Part shown: one piece after another, positions 35,403 to 44,856 of the stretch
Numbering within the stretch: the first letter of the stretch is position 1
Layout of the letters: the number at the start of each line of letters is the position of its first letter
Assembly: GCA_965223165.1 (NCBI GenBank)
Contig: CBDCVQ010000014.1
Location: 1-64,000 of the forward strand
Source of the DNA: JABDMH01 sp965223165
GTDB taxonomy: Bacteria; Bacteroidota; Bacteroidia; Chitinophagales; Saprospiraceae
Reading direction: 5' to 3'
Length of the DNA stretch: 64,000 bases
The notes under the pieces: generated by a model
The model's database searches: none
The model's input: only the letters and a program-made list of their open reading frames with translations
What the model was told of the DNA's origin: nothing
Program-made: the position numbers and the translations under genes

Positions 35403-35466
35403 AGGCCCTGCAAAAGATCAAGGAGCATCTAAAAGATCACCCCTGAAAAGATGGCAAAGCAGCCTA
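35403..35466 (+). pseudogene. Primase 3' remnant at the unit 4/5 joint
   Basis: 64 bp matching the last 21 codons of the primase gene (ALQKIKEHLKDH...KDGKAA, frame broken by a base change near 35441), ending in the same TAA. Everything from the XRE promoter through SymE and 97% of the primase is missing. Confidence 0.85.
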
Positions 35467-35493
35467 AACCATTGATAACCAATAGATAGAGTA

Positions 35494-35582
35494 GCTCAGT
35501 ACCTCATCAGTACCTCAAATGTTAAAATGAGGTACTCTAGCCCATGACAATCAGCACCTTATGGCCAGTACCTCAGTACCTC
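35494..35582. promoter_or_regulatory. AGTACCTCA repeat cluster, unit 5 (partly degraded)
   Basis: The first copy is altered (AGTAGCTCA at 35490-35498). Intact direct copies follow at 35498-35506, 35509-35517, 35567-35575 and 35575-35583; the inverted TGAGGTACT is at 35528-35536. Confidence 0.6.
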
Positions 35583-35976
35583 ACCCAAATGGTCAAGTGG
35601 AACATCCCGGCAGACTTGTCCTGATTGAAGCATCGGGAATCGCCGGGCGGCACATTTTTCTTCATCTGAGCCCCTTTTGCTGATTTTATGGTGTGGCTGC
35701 AACGGATCAACTATGCTAAAGATACCTGCAGAGCGCAGGCAAGGCATTTAAAAAGTCTGCTCACCTGGTTGGAAGGGCAAGGCATTAAAACGCTGGATCA
35801 AGTGACTCAAAGTGATCTGGAAAACTATCGCGACCACGTGCACACCTTGCTGCATCACCGCACTGGTCAAGGGCTAAGCCCTGCTTGTAGTCTGCCACTG
35901 AAAAGTGCACCCCCGGTGCCATCGAAAAGTGCACCCCCTGTCATGGGAGCAGATCGGCTTGGCCGATCTTCAAACC

Positions 35977-37548
35977 ATGATAGATATGATAGAAAAACAG
36001 CAGATCATCCTTGGGTACTTCAGGCAGGGGAAATCCAAGAAGCAGCTTGCTCGGGAGCTGGGCATATCGCCACATACGGTTAGGCGATACATCCGAAAGT
36101 ACCGAGAGGAGATAGGTGTCGAAGCGACCGCCACGGATCACGTATTGCCCTCAGCGGGGGTGGTTGAGCCACCGCGATATGATAGTTCGAATCGTGTCAA
36201 GCGCAAGTTGACAGAGCAGGTGCGCAGATGCATCGATGGTTACTTGGAAGCCAATGAGCTCAAGCGAGCTCAAGGCAAAGCCAAGCAGCAGATGCTGGGC
36301 ACCGATATCCATCAAGCCTTGATCAAGCAAGGCTATGATATAAGCCACCGTACAGTATGTCGGTATATCAGGCAGGTCAAACAGCGTCGCAGGGAGATAT
36401 ATATCCGTCAGCATTATCGGCCCGGGCAGTCCACGCAGTTTGACTGGGCAGAGGTCAAGCTGACCATAGGAGAGGCCAATAAACGAATGATGCTGGCCGT
36501 GTTTACCTCCAGCTATTCCAACCACCGGTGGGCGCAACTTTTTTACCGCCAAGACATGAGCAGTTTTCTGCAATCTCATGTCAACTATTTCACCAGCGTA
36601 GGAGCGGTGGCAAGTGAAGTGGTCTATGATAATATGCGCGTAGCCGTCAGAAAGTTTACGCTCAAGAATGCGGACAAAGAGCCTACCGAAGATTTATTAA
36701 AACTATCGACCTTTTATCAGTTTGACTATCGGTTCTGTAATGCCGGGCGGGGCAATGAAAAAGGACATGTGGAGCGAAGTGTGGAGTACCTCAGGCGCAA
36801 GGCATTTGCACCCCGAGACACCTTTGACACCTTGGAGCAAGCCAACGCATATTTAATAGACACCTGTCACCAGCTCAATAGTGTTCCGGTCAAAGGAAAA
36901 ACACAAAGTATCGCGGATGAGTTTGATCAAGAAATCAAGCATATGAAGGCGGTAACAGGTGTATATGAAACCGCACAATGGCAGAGCCTACGGTTAGACA
37001 AATACGGTTGCATCAGAGTGGATACGAACTACTATTCTGTGCCAGAACAATCCACGGGTGCTTTTGTAAATGTAAAAATCTATCCTGATCGAATTGACCT
37101 ATATACTGATGATAACCAACTACTTGACTCACATGAGCGAAGGCACACCAGGCATAGCTACTACCTAAAGCTTGACCATTATCTCACTACACTGCTGACC
37201 AAGCCAGGTGCCCTGGCAGGCTCGCTCAGCCTACATCAGGCAGATCATGACATCAAACACCTCTTTAGGCTTCACTTCAAAGATCAAGCTAAAGAATTTG
37301 TCCTCATCCTGCTGGATTTGAAAAAGGAAAAGTACTCGATCGATCAATTAAAAAACGCCGTGGACCAGTGTATCACGCTATGCCCTCGCCAACCTGTGTG
37401 TATTGATAAAGTCAAATTCTACATCCGGCAGGCCACTTGTCCATCACCTACCCAAAGCGCTCCCGCCACAGATCAAATGTCACAAGACATCGCCCAGTAT
37501 AGTCGCCTGCAGTTACAGGATATTCAATCTATTTTATCACCAAATTAA
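35977..37548 (+). CDS. istA: IS21 transposase IstA, copy 2
   Basis: 523 residues, differing from copy 1 at a few positions (IGVEATATDHV for IGIEATDSDHV, TDDNQ for ADDNQ). HTH and DDE motifs intact. ATG 35977 corresponds to the start chosen for copy 1. Confidence 0.93.
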   Translation: MIDMIEKQQIILGYFRQGKSKKQLARELGISPHTVRRYIRKYREEIGVEATATDHVLPSAGVVEPPRYDSSNRVKRKLTEQVRRCIDGYLEANELKRAQGKAKQQMLGTDIHQALIKQGYDISHRTVCRYIRQVKQRRREIYIRQHYRPGQSTQFDWAEVKLTIGEANKRMMLAVFTSSYSNHRWAQLFYRQDMSSFLQSHVNYFTSVGAVASEVVYDNMRVAVRKFTLKNADKEPTEDLLKLSTFYQFDYRFCNAGRGNEKGHVERSVEYLRRKAFAPRDTFDTLEQANAYLIDTCHQLNSVPVKGKTQSIADEFDQEIKHMKAVTGVYETAQWQSLRLDKYGCIRVDTNYYSVPEQSTGAFVNVKIYPDRIDLYTDDNQLLDSHERRHTRHSYYLKLDHYLTTLLTKPGALAGSLSLHQADHDIKHLFRLHFKDQAKEFVLILLDLKKEKYSIDQLKNAVDQCITLCPRQPVCIDKVKFYIRQATCPSPTQSAPATDQMSQDIAQYSRLQLQDIQSILSPN

Positions 37549-37559
37549 ATGTCAATATC

Positions 37560-38315
37560 ATGGAACAAAATCTACATCAACAAGTCGATTTTTATTCTCG
37601 ACAACTCCGCTTACCGGCGTTCCGAAAATCCTACGTCGAGCTGGCCAAGCAAGCAGCCAAAGACAGTCTCAATTACGAAAATTATCTGCTAGATTTGATG
37701 CTATTAGAATATGATCAACGCAGCCAAAGACGCAAAAGACAACGCATTCGAAGAGCCGGGTTCACCCACCAAAAGTTCTTGCTTGATTTGCTTAAGGAAG
37801 ACTTGCCCCAAGATGCCGTTCAAAAACTCCCCATGCTCGAAAGACTCGACTTTATCCGCGATGGTCAAAATCTCATCCTCGCTGGAAACCCCGGCACCGG
37901 CAAAACTCACCTCGCTATTGGCCTTGGCATTAAAGCCTGTATGGAAGACTTCAACGTACTATTTACCACCGTGCCCAGACTCATTACTCAGATCCTTGAG
38001 TCCAGATCAGCCAAAATGCTCAGACAATTTGAAAGTCGTTTCGAAAAATACGACCTAGTCATCTGTGACGAATTCGGGTACGTCTCCTTCGATAAACAAG
38101 CTGCAGAACTCCTATTCACTCACCTGTCTCTGAGAGCCGGTCGAAAGGCCACCGTCATCACCACCAATCTCGGATTCGATCGATGGACCGAAATCTTCGG
38201 TGATCAGGTCCTCACCGCAGCCATGGTCGATAGACTGACTCACCGCGCCATCATCGTCAATATGAACGGCGAATCCTTCCGGGTCAAAGAATCCAAAAAA
38301 CTGCAATCCAACTAA
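37560..38315 (+). CDS. istB: IS21 helper ATPase IstB, copy 2
   Basis: 251 residues, nearly identical to copy 1 (KRQRIRRAGF for KKQRIRRAGF, RQFESRF for RQLESRF). Walker A GNPGTGKTH and Walker B VICDEF intact, so this copy could still act in trans. Confidence 0.94.
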   Translation: MEQNLHQQVDFYSRQLRLPAFRKSYVELAKQAAKDSLNYENYLLDLMLLEYDQRSQRRKRQRIRRAGFTHQKFLLDLLKEDLPQDAVQKLPMLERLDFIRDGQNLILAGNPGTGKTHLAIGLGIKACMEDFNVLFTTVPRLITQILESRSAKMLRQFESRFEKYDLVICDEFGYVSFDKQAAELLFTHLSLRAGRKATVITTNLGFDRWTEIFGDQVLTAAMVDRLTHRAIIVNMNGESFRVKESKKLQSN

Positions 38316-39054
38316 TTTGTTCACCTTTGCATTAGCCATGACAGGGGGTGCACTTTTCACGGCACCGGGGGTGCACTTTTCAGTGGCAGACTACACCTGC
38401 TACCATCGCAGCAAAACTCACCATCCTCTGGGTGCTCAATAAATATCTGCAAGCACATGGTAAAGATCCTATTTTAAAAATCCGGTTACTCACCATCCAA
38501 CACCTACCTACACAGCGGACCATTTTATCGTCCGAACAAATCAAGCAGCTCTACCAGGCCTGCTCTCAGGATCTGCAAGGCATGTATGACCGCTGTATGC
38601 TCAGCCTGTATCATGGTTGCGGCTTACGCTATGCTGAAGGTGCAAACATACTCCTGGACGATATCGATTTGAAAAATGAAGGGCTCCGGGTACGTAAAGG
38701 AAAATACTATCTGGAGCGATATGTGCCGCTCAGTGTATCGGTCATGGAGGACATCCAACGATTTATGGAGCAAGCCCGCTGGTATTGGGACTCCGGACAT
38801 ACCCAATATCTACTCCTAAATCACCTGGGCAAAAAGGTAAATGACAAGATGCTCAATAAACGCTTGCAAAGTCTATGTCTGAGGGCCGGAATAGAGGTGA
38901 AGATGACCTTGCATGGCCTGCGACACAGTATTGCCACCCACCTGCTCCAAAACGGCATGCACCTCGAAGCCGTCCAGCGATTCTTAGGCCATCGACACTT
39001 GAAGTCCACCCAAACCTACACCCATATTGACCCAACAAATCCAGGGTTGATCAG

Positions 39055-39852
39055 ATGAAAAAGAAATTTAAGGAATACCTGAACGAAAAAGGCCTTACCC
39101 CTCGATCTATCCATCGAAAACAACGGGAAATATCCCACTACCTCACTTGGCTGGAGAAACAAAATTTCCCTATCACGCAAAGCACCTATAGTGACCTGAT
39201 GCGCTTTATCGATCACTGGCAGGATCCCGATAAAAGCGTCCATCAGATCAACCGATGCTTGCAGGCCATCAGTGACTTTTATCAATTTTTACAAATACCC
39301 GATATCGCCTACCGGGTGCGAGTGCGGGGCATCATCCAAAGAGCCCCGGGACCCCAGTTTACCGCCGAACAACTCGATCTGATCTATCAGCACTTTACCC
39401 CTAATCCCGATCATGGATATTATCACTTCTCCGATAAAATCATCCTCGGTATGATGATTTACCAGGCCCTTAAATTACACAGTTTTTTACACATCCGAAT
39501 CCAGGGGCTCGACTTGGACAAAGGCACCCTTTATGTGCCTGCACACTCTCATCGACAAGCACGATACATCCCCCTGGCAGCTCATCAGATATTACCTCTA
39601 CATCAGTATTTACAACATCGGGACCAGATCATCCATACCTGGAAAAAGCGCAAACATTATCTGCCTGCCGAAAACAAAATCATCTCCGATAAACTCTTTA
39701 GCCCACAGTGTGAACGCTATCCCCGTCTGCACATCCAATACAAAAGACTAAGCAAACGCGCGTCAAGCAACAGGCCAAAGAAAAACTTGACCTCCACATC
39801 CTAAAACTCTCCCAACTCCGACAAAGCAGAATCTCCCTGTGGATCCCCCAAC
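39055..39852 (+). pseudogene. IntB of unit 5, frameshifted and truncated
   Basis: Follows IntB of the other units to about 39761, where two extra bases (AAACGCGCGTCAAG for AAACGCGTCAAG) shift the frame and end translation at 39804. Homology continues to about 39852 (WIPQ) and then stops abruptly, losing the C-terminal Tyr. This is the right-hand limit of continuous unit sequence. Confidence 0.9.
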
Positions 39853-39880
39853 ATGGGAATCGCTAGTAAAAGAAGGGATT

Positions 39881-40070
39881 TCAGGAATTCAATTTAAAAG
39901 CATAGAAGTAACCCCAGCCCGGACTATCCAGCGTAGGCCTTTTCGCCTTAAACTTTTGAACGACATTATCGATAAGGAAGAATAGTTTGTCCCTGGTATC
40001 AGAATCAAGATTTTCAATGTCGGTCATCTTCTTTAAAACTGCTTTGTCAAATTTGGCTGTTTCTCCATCG
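39881..40070 (-). pseudogene. XRE regulator 3' remnant next to the group II intron
   Basis: On the minus strand the sequence between the intron 3' end and TGA 39881-39883 reads DGETAKFDKAVLKKMTDIENLDSDTRDKLFFLIDNVVQ... to KLNS. It resembles the tail of the cassette XREs (ASFDKKTLKRIQDLELLEESKRKTLFDLIDTYI in unit 1). The N-terminal HTH part is absent. It shows that a further cassette once lay here. Confidence 0.75.
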
Positions 40071-40077
40071 GTCGAGT

Positions 40078-40143
40078 AGACCAGGGGATTTCACCCCTGG
40101 TCTCTCACAGAACCGTACGTGACAGTCTCCCGTCATACGGCTC
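40078..40143 (-). ncRNA. Group II intron domains V and VI
   Basis: Domain V at 40143-40110 (minus): GAGCCGTATGAC-GGGA-... CACGTACGGTTC, with the catalytic AGC-type triad region and the bulge expected for this 34-nt hairpin. Domain VI at 40103-40078: AGACCAGGGG paired with CCCCTGGTCT around a short loop that should hold the branch-point A. Confidence 0.88.
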
Positions 40144-40156
40144 TTCATTGCTTAAA

Positions 40157-41416
40157 TCAAGGAGTACACCCAAATTGCCAATGCACAAAGAGCTTTGGTT
40201 CAACTTTAGAACGTCTCCGCAGCCATTTATAGGCCGCTCGAATGCTCTTTCTGAACCGTCTCCTGTGGCGAATCAGCCATTTGAGTAATCGGTAATTAAG
40301 CCAATTCCAGAGTTTCCTTATGGATTGGCGATCTAACTTGGCAAAATAATTGGTCCAACCGTGCAGGCGCGCGTTCAGTGAAGAAGCGATGGCTTCCAAA
40401 CTAGACTGCGGCCCATGTACGGACAGTATATCCACAATTCTGCCTCTTATTCGTTTCTGGGCCTTTTGACTGATCCCCCAATCAAATCCAGTAAAATGAC
40501 ACGATTTCTTACCATTCCACTTTCTTCTTGGTTTGAAGTCAAAGCCCAGAAATGTGAATTTATTCACCTTCGTGCCGCGCTGCCTTCTGCTACCACTTGC
40601 ACAATGCACAATACTAGTCTTCTCCGAATTAAGTTCTAATCCGCATTCTTCCAGTCTTGTTCGTATTTGCGCCAGTAGCTGTAGCGCTGCTGATTCGGTA
40701 CGGCAATGCACGATGATATCATCGGCATACCTTTCGAATGCAATTTCCGCATGATGAATTTCCATCCACTTGTCGAACACATAGTGTAGAAACAAATTGG
40801 ACAGCAACGGACTTATTACCCCACCTTGTGGCGTACCCTGTTCCTGTATTGCTAGGTGTCCGTTCTTGTACATCACCCCGGCTTCTAACCACCGCTTGAT
40901 GTACATGACAACCCACCTTTCAGGAAAATGCCGCTCAACTGCTTTCAACAGAAGGTCATGGCGTATGTTATCAAAGTATCCCTTGATATCCATATCTATC
41001 ACCCATCCATATCGCCAGCAATTATCGCGGCAGGCTTGCAAGGCTTGGTGGGCATTTCTATCTGGTCGGTAACCATACGAATGCTCACTAAAGATCGCCT
41101 CTAGTCTTGGCTCGCAGAAGTCCTTTAACACTGCCTGTGCAATGCGATCCAGCACCGTTGGTATGCCCAACGGCCTGTAATTTCCATCTCCTTTCGGAAG
41201 CATAACTCGCTTTACTGGCGGCGGAACATAACTCCCTGAACTCAGTCTGTTCCACAGTTTGTACAGCTGACTCTTATAGTCTGACTTTAGATGGTCTACT
41301 GTCAGTCCATCAATCCCTGCACCACCTGCGTTACCTAATACTCGCATGTACCCTTCGTAGACTTGCTGTCTACTGATTGGTACTGATTTACCTTTGTTCT
41401 TGTTCAATCCTCCCAT
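40157..41416 (-). CDS. ltrA: Group II intron reverse transcriptase/maturase
   Basis: 419 residues. RT fingers-palm blocks include LPKGDGNYRPLGIPTVLDRI, the SYGYRPDRNAHQAL block, DMDIKGYFDNI, QGTPQGGVISPLLSNL and the catalytic YADD (FERYADDIIVHC). A thumb/maturase domain (LNARLHGWTNYFAKLDRQ) follows and ends at LFVHWQFG. There is no HNH endonuclease domain, so mobility would rely on other nicks, for example at replication forks. It should promote splicing of its own intron; splicing is doubtful with IS66 inserted upstream. Confidence 0.93.
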   Translation of the reverse strand: MGGLNKNKGKSVPISRQQVYEGYMRVLGNAGGAGIDGLTVDHLKSDYKSQLYKLWNRLSSGSYVPPPVKRVMLPKGDGNYRPLGIPTVLDRIAQAVLKDFCEPRLEAIFSEHSYGYRPDRNAHQALQACRDNCWRYGWVIDMDIKGYFDNIRHDLLLKAVERHFPERWVVMYIKRWLEAGVMYKNGHLAIQEQGTPQGGVISPLLSNLFLHYVFDKWMEIHHAEIAFERYADDIIVHCRTESAALQLLAQIRTRLEECGLELNSEKTSIVHCASGSRRQRGTKVNKFTFLGFDFKPRRKWNGKKSCHFTGFDWGISQKAQKRIRGRIVDILSVHGPQSSLEAIASSLNARLHGWTNYFAKLDRQSIRKLWNWLNYRLLKWLIRHRRRFRKSIRAAYKWLRRRSKVEPKLFVHWQFGCTP

Positions 41417-41549
41417 TCATTGGTTGTTAAACTTTCACAAATAGTAACAATGCCAGTCCCTTCGCTCCATGTCCATTACAGACACTTCATCACTACTACG
41501 TAAGCGTCCGGCCGTCAGGGTCTTATTGGATGAGAGGATAGCTGAAGTC

Positions 41550-43055
41550 TTAAGGTTGAAAGTCTACTGAAAGTCGAAAGTCGAAATTCTTATCGGGAAT
41601 GAGTTGATGGATTTTATTGATGGGATGGTGGTCGACCCGCTTGATGATTTGCTGAATGACCATTTGAGGATCGTGTCCATGTTGTAAGCTGGTGGCAATA
41701 ATGGAGTATATTATGGCAGCGACTTTGGCGGCCTGATGAGAGCCACAGAACAGATAATTCTTTCGGCCCAGTGCCAAGGGGCGGATTTTATTCTCCAGCA
41801 GATTAGTATCTAGCTTGAGGGCGCCATCACCTAAAAACCGGGTTAAGGGGATCCATCTTTTCAATGTATAGCTAAGTGCAGTTTGAAAAGGATCCGAGTA
41901 GCCACCGCTGAAGTAATTTGATTTACAGTAGTTGTATATTTTTCGCAGGATTGGCTTAGTGTAGCGTTTCCGATAACATTTAATTTGAAATGCTGTATAG
42001 TTTCTTTGGGTCATGATTTTTTCGATATGATATACCTTAGACAGCAGATCCAGCACCACACTAGTCCGAGTATTGTCAAAATCCTTTGCCTTGACAAAAT
42101 ACCTGCGGGCATGCACCCAGCAGTTCATCAGGGTGATTGCATTACCCACTTGTAGCGCTTCATAGCTGACGTTGCCGTCTACTTGCAGATGCCCCTTGAA
42201 GGGTTGCAGGGTCCGGACAATATTAACCTTGTGCTTGGTTTGGATATAGTCAAATACGATCAAGCCCTGCTCAATGGCATGCATAGCCAACATACAACCC
42301 TTCAGGGTGCTGCCGGGCTTGTCTTTGGTGAGCACCGGTATGCTGGACTCGTCGGCCATCAGGTAATTACTCTGGAGTGCATTTTTCAGCATCGCTTTAT
42401 GGACTATTTCCAATTTGCGGCCCATACGCATCACCATGTCTGACAGTGTGGATCTGGCTAATTTGACACCGGCTTGCTCAAATATCTTGACCTGACGGTG
42501 TAGCGGAAGATGATGCTGATACTTATTGGTGACAATATGTGCTGCCAAGCAAGGTGCTATGTTACATTTGGGAAGTGGATCATCATATGGGGCTATGTGC
42601 ATGTTGCCATGGCTATCTACGTACTTGGGGCGTTCGATGCGATGGACCACAAACTTGGAGGGTATGAACTTTAGCTTCTCATGCACCACCACTTCTAGCA
42701 GTTGCATATCGCTGGTATCTACTTGTGGTTCGAGTCGGGTGGTTTGTCTTGGCAGGTCCTTGGGTAGAGGCTGGCGACGATTGGCTTTTCGGGTCTTGGG
42801 CTTATCTGCCTTGACGGGTGTTTGCTGTTTTTGTTCTTCTCCGGGTCGGTATATCTCGCCGAATACATTGATTTGATCTGGAGGGGCTTGTTGGGGTTTA
42901 TTGTTCTTCTCCGAGCGATGACCCATAATGGCCTGTTCCAGATTAGAGAGCTGCCGCTCAAGCATGGCGATACGCTTGTCTCTAGCCTCAATTTCTCGAT
43001 CTCTCCTCAAGATCTCCTGACCCAATTCCTCCTTGCTATATTCCTCTATTGACAC
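41550..43055 (-). CDS. tnpC: IS66 transposase TnpC, copy 2
   Basis: 501 residues. Coiled-coil N-terminus (ILRRDREIEARDKRIAMLERQLSNLEQ), linker, then the DDE core with Asp in LMADESSIPVL, Asp in LQVDGNVSY and Glu in NLLENKIRPLALGRKN. About the same length as copy 1 but clearly diverged. Confidence 0.94.
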   Translation of the reverse strand: MSIEEYSKEELGQEILRRDREIEARDKRIAMLERQLSNLEQAIMGHRSEKNNKPQQAPPDQINVFGEIYRPGEEQKQQTPVKADKPKTRKANRRQPLPKDLPRQTTRLEPQVDTSDMQLLEVVVHEKLKFIPSKFVVHRIERPKYVDSHGNMHIAPYDDPLPKCNIAPCLAAHIVTNKYQHHLPLHRQVKIFEQAGVKLARSTLSDMVMRMGRKLEIVHKAMLKNALQSNYLMADESSIPVLTKDKPGSTLKGCMLAMHAIEQGLIVFDYIQTKHKVNIVRTLQPFKGHLQVDGNVSYEALQVGNAITLMNCWVHARRYFVKAKDFDNTRTSVVLDLLSKVYHIEKIMTQRNYTAFQIKCYRKRYTKPILRKIYNYCKSNYFSGGYSDPFQTALSYTLKRWIPLTRFLGDGALKLDTNLLENKIRPLALGRKNYLFCGSHQAAKVAAIIYSIIATSLQHGHDPQMVIQQIIKRVDHHPINKIHQLIPDKNFDFRLSVDFQP

Positions 43056-43105
43056 ACATTAAATTAATAAATATGCGTGACATTACGGAACATTTTAGGC
43101 CAAAA

Positions 43106-43456
43106 TTATGCCCTATTTTTTGCCCTTCCAAGTCTTTTGCGCTGACGAATACTATCGATCTTGATACCCTCCAATATCAACATCAGCAGCGTCACCGTTA
43201 GCTCTTTACCCTCCAGTTGGGGGAATTCGAAGGTCCCCCGATCCAGCCGCTTCTGATAGATCACAAATCCACTCCTATCCCAAATAAGAATCTTGAGCAT
43301 CGTCTGCCGGCGATTGATAAATACAAATCCATCCCCACTGCGAACATTCCACTTATGGTGCGCATTCACAAGGCCCGCTAAGCCATTGTAACTCTTGCGC
43401 ATGTCCGTTGGCGTTTGACACAAATAGTAGCGACGCCCATCAGATAGACTCAGCAC
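43106..43456 (-). CDS. tnpB: IS66 accessory protein TnpB, copy 2
   Basis: 116 residues with YYLCQTPTDMRKSYNGLAGLV and VFINRRQTMLKILIWDRSGFVIYQKRLDRG, diagnostic of IS66 Orf2. It overlaps the end of tnpA by 17 bp. Confidence 0.93.
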   Translation of the reverse strand: MLSLSDGRRYYLCQTPTDMRKSYNGLAGLVNAHHKWNVRSGDGFVFINRRQTMLKILIWDRSGFVIYQKRLDRGTFEFPQLEGKELTVTLLMLILEGIKIDSIRQRKRLGRAKNRA

Positions 43457-43739
43457 CGACTAGCTTTCTTATCTGACCCATATCAATGTCTCCCCGAATC
43501 AATATGCGACCATCGCCCAAATAGATCTCCATCTCCGTTCGTGAAATCTCGTGCCCCTCTTTCAATTCTATGAAACTAATCTCTTCTCTCTGTTCGGTGC
43601 GATACTTGCGCAACCAGTACCAAAAGGTACCCTGACTCATGCCTGTGTCCATACATACCTCCGCCCGGCTAGCTTCTTTTCCCTCATATCGCTCCAGCAG
43701 TGGATAAATCAATTCCTTGCTATATTTCATATACATCAA
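43440..43739 (-). CDS. tnpA: IS66 accessory protein TnpA, copy 2
   Basis: 99 residues. Helix-turn-helix YPLLERYEGKEASRAEVCMDTGMSQGTFWYWLRKYRTEQ aligns with copy 1. Met2 or Met4 are equally possible starts. Confidence 0.85.
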   Translation of the reverse strand: MMYMKYSKELIYPLLERYEGKEASRAEVCMDTGMSQGTFWYWLRKYRTEQREEISFIELKEGHEISRTEMEIYLGDGRILIRGDIDMGQIRKLVGAESI

Positions 43740-44239
43740 AGATCCGCACCGCGGCTCAGATTACAAATACCCTCTTCCCCGGACGCTTACTCTACTACGA
43801 ACTAGTCCGCAGCCCTTTGCCCTTTGATACGCTCGACCTCTCCTGCTGGATTGAGTCTTCTCTCTTGACATGGCAACTAGGGCCTTCTCCTGTTCCGCCT
43901 AGCAGCTGCATTTACTGAAGTCTCGCCATCTCTATACCGGTCACCCCGTGGCCAGCTAGGAAGGTTCCATGCCACAGTCTTTCCCAAAGAGCGCTTAGTG
44001 TCTTTGGTTTCGATGACAACTCACCGGTTTCGGCACCTCATCAATGGTTCACTTTCGTTCGACTCTTCAATAACTACCTGACTTCTCTCTCGAAGCCTTT
44101 TCTCTATCGCTCAATACCTCAAATGTTTCCATCGAAGCACCATAGAGTGGTTTGAAGGCTGCTCCTTCACAGCCGCCTTCGGAGGGCCATTCCTCCATCT
44201 GCTAAACAGTTCGCTTCCTTTGAAGCTTTCAGGACACAC

Positions 44240-44343
44240 TAAGCGTCCGGCCGTCAGGGTCTCCTTGGAAGGGCTGATAGCCGAAGCCTAGGGTTGACGG
44301 CTATTCAAAATCGAAGTTGTCATCGGGAGTGAGTTGATGGATT
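44240..44343 (-). mobile_element. IS66 end remnant serving as 5' exon of the intron
   Basis: AAGCGTCCGGCCGTCAGGG matches the terminal repeat of the IS66 at 41500, and on the minus strand it is preceded by IHQLTPDDNFDFE-stop, the C-terminus of a TnpC like HQLIPDKNFDF in copy 2. The homology ends at about 44343. The intron begins exactly at the tip of this element. Confidence 0.8.
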
Positions 44344-44472
44344 GTAACTACGCAGTAGGATAAATATTGAAAATATCATAAAGTTATCCGGCGGTTGGCA
44401 GTATTTAGTGGGTATCGCTAAATTGTGCATGGATTCGAGAGAGTTAGATTAGGCTTAGAGCTTTGAACAGCC

Positions 44473-44734
44473 ATGGCTTGTAGCGGATGTTGGCTAGAGG
44501 AGGATGTATTACATGTTCAAGTAGGGTATAAGAAGGGAGCTCGTTTTGTATACGAGGAGAGAAGAATATGTGTATATGACCATCAAGAGCAAACGTGGCA
44601 TCACCTGCATTATTTTCGAGCATCATTATGAGATACATGCGCGCGTGCCGAGGATCAAACCTGGTTCTGGTCAGGTTCGCTTGGTAGAGGTGGCCCGGGC
44701 ACAACCGATTCGAAATCTTACGCACCGTCGTTGA
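44473..44734 (+). pseudogene. ISL3-family transposase N-terminal fragment, frameshifted
   Basis: The first frame reads CSGCWLEEDVLHVQVGYKKG...CVYDHQEQTWHHLHYF. After a shift near 44620 another frame continues EHHYEIHARVPRIKPGSGQVRLVEVARAQP. The pattern VYDH..RTWRHLD.F...YIHARVPR of ISL3 transposases is clear. Both zinc-finger Cys pairs are incomplete and the rest of the gene is missing. The flanks 44344-44472 and 44735-44856 hold nothing I can identify. Confidence 0.7.
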
Positions 44735-44856
44735 CTCCGCAATCAAACAAGGCATTCATCCGTTTGAGGTCTTGATAGATCCTTACATTGTTGTACAATC
44801 TGCTGAGTAGTCACTTTTGAATACAAACCATCACCACCTACATACGGATCATCGGC

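Larger units (their letters stand above)
35886..38395 (+). mobile_element. IS21-family insertion sequence, copy 2 (2510 bp)
   Basis: Same ends and subterminal repeats as copy 1 (11021-13529). Target duplication CCTGCT at 35880-35885 and 38396-38401 (6 bp, against 5 bp for copy 1; IS21 elements vary here). One extra base lies between istA and istB. Confidence 0.95.
35561..39058 (+). pseudogene. IntA of unit 5, frameshifted and split by IS21
   Basis: The start ATG 35561 reads MASTSVPHPNGQVEHP, then a shift leads to TGA near 35684; the correct frame resumes at 35688 (VWLQRINYAKDT). IS21 interrupts codons for LSPA-TIAAK, and the rest runs 38396-39058 with intact catalytic boxes (GLRYAE, HGLRHS, TYTHI). 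The usual TAG is TTG here, so the frame runs on to overlap IntB. Not functional. Confidence 0.9.
41500..43790 (-). mobile_element. IS66-family insertion sequence, copy 2, inside the group II intron
   Basis: Ends GTAAGCGTCCGG (41500) and CCGGACGCTTAC (to 43790). The 8-bp flanks are ACTACTAC (41492-41499) and TCTACTAC (43791-43798), one mismatch, consistent with an aged target duplication. Genes run right to left: tnpA, tnpB, tnpC. A different IS66 from the one in unit 3 (different terminal bases and proteins). Confidence 0.92.
40071..44239 (-). mobile_element. Group II intron carrying a maturase and interrupted by IS66
   Basis: Read on the minus strand, the 5' end is GTGTGTCCTGAAAG at 44239 and the 3' end CTACTCGAC at 40071. 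Without the 2.3-kb IS66 it is about 1.87 kb, usual for an ORF-bearing bacterial group II intron. Domain V and VI hairpins are clear (separate entry), and the maturase gene starts in the domain IV position. 44239-43791 holds structured non-coding sequence for domains I-III. The 5' exon is the tip of an IS66 remnant and the 3' exon an XRE fragment. The 5' boundary is inferred from the GTGYG consensus. Confidence 0.85.

Noticed and set aside
40157..41416. Diversity-generating retroelement or retron reverse transcriptase
   Set aside because: The maturase thumb domain, the domain V/VI hairpins downstream and the intron-like flanks identify a group II intron; no template/variable repeat pair or msr/msd was seen.
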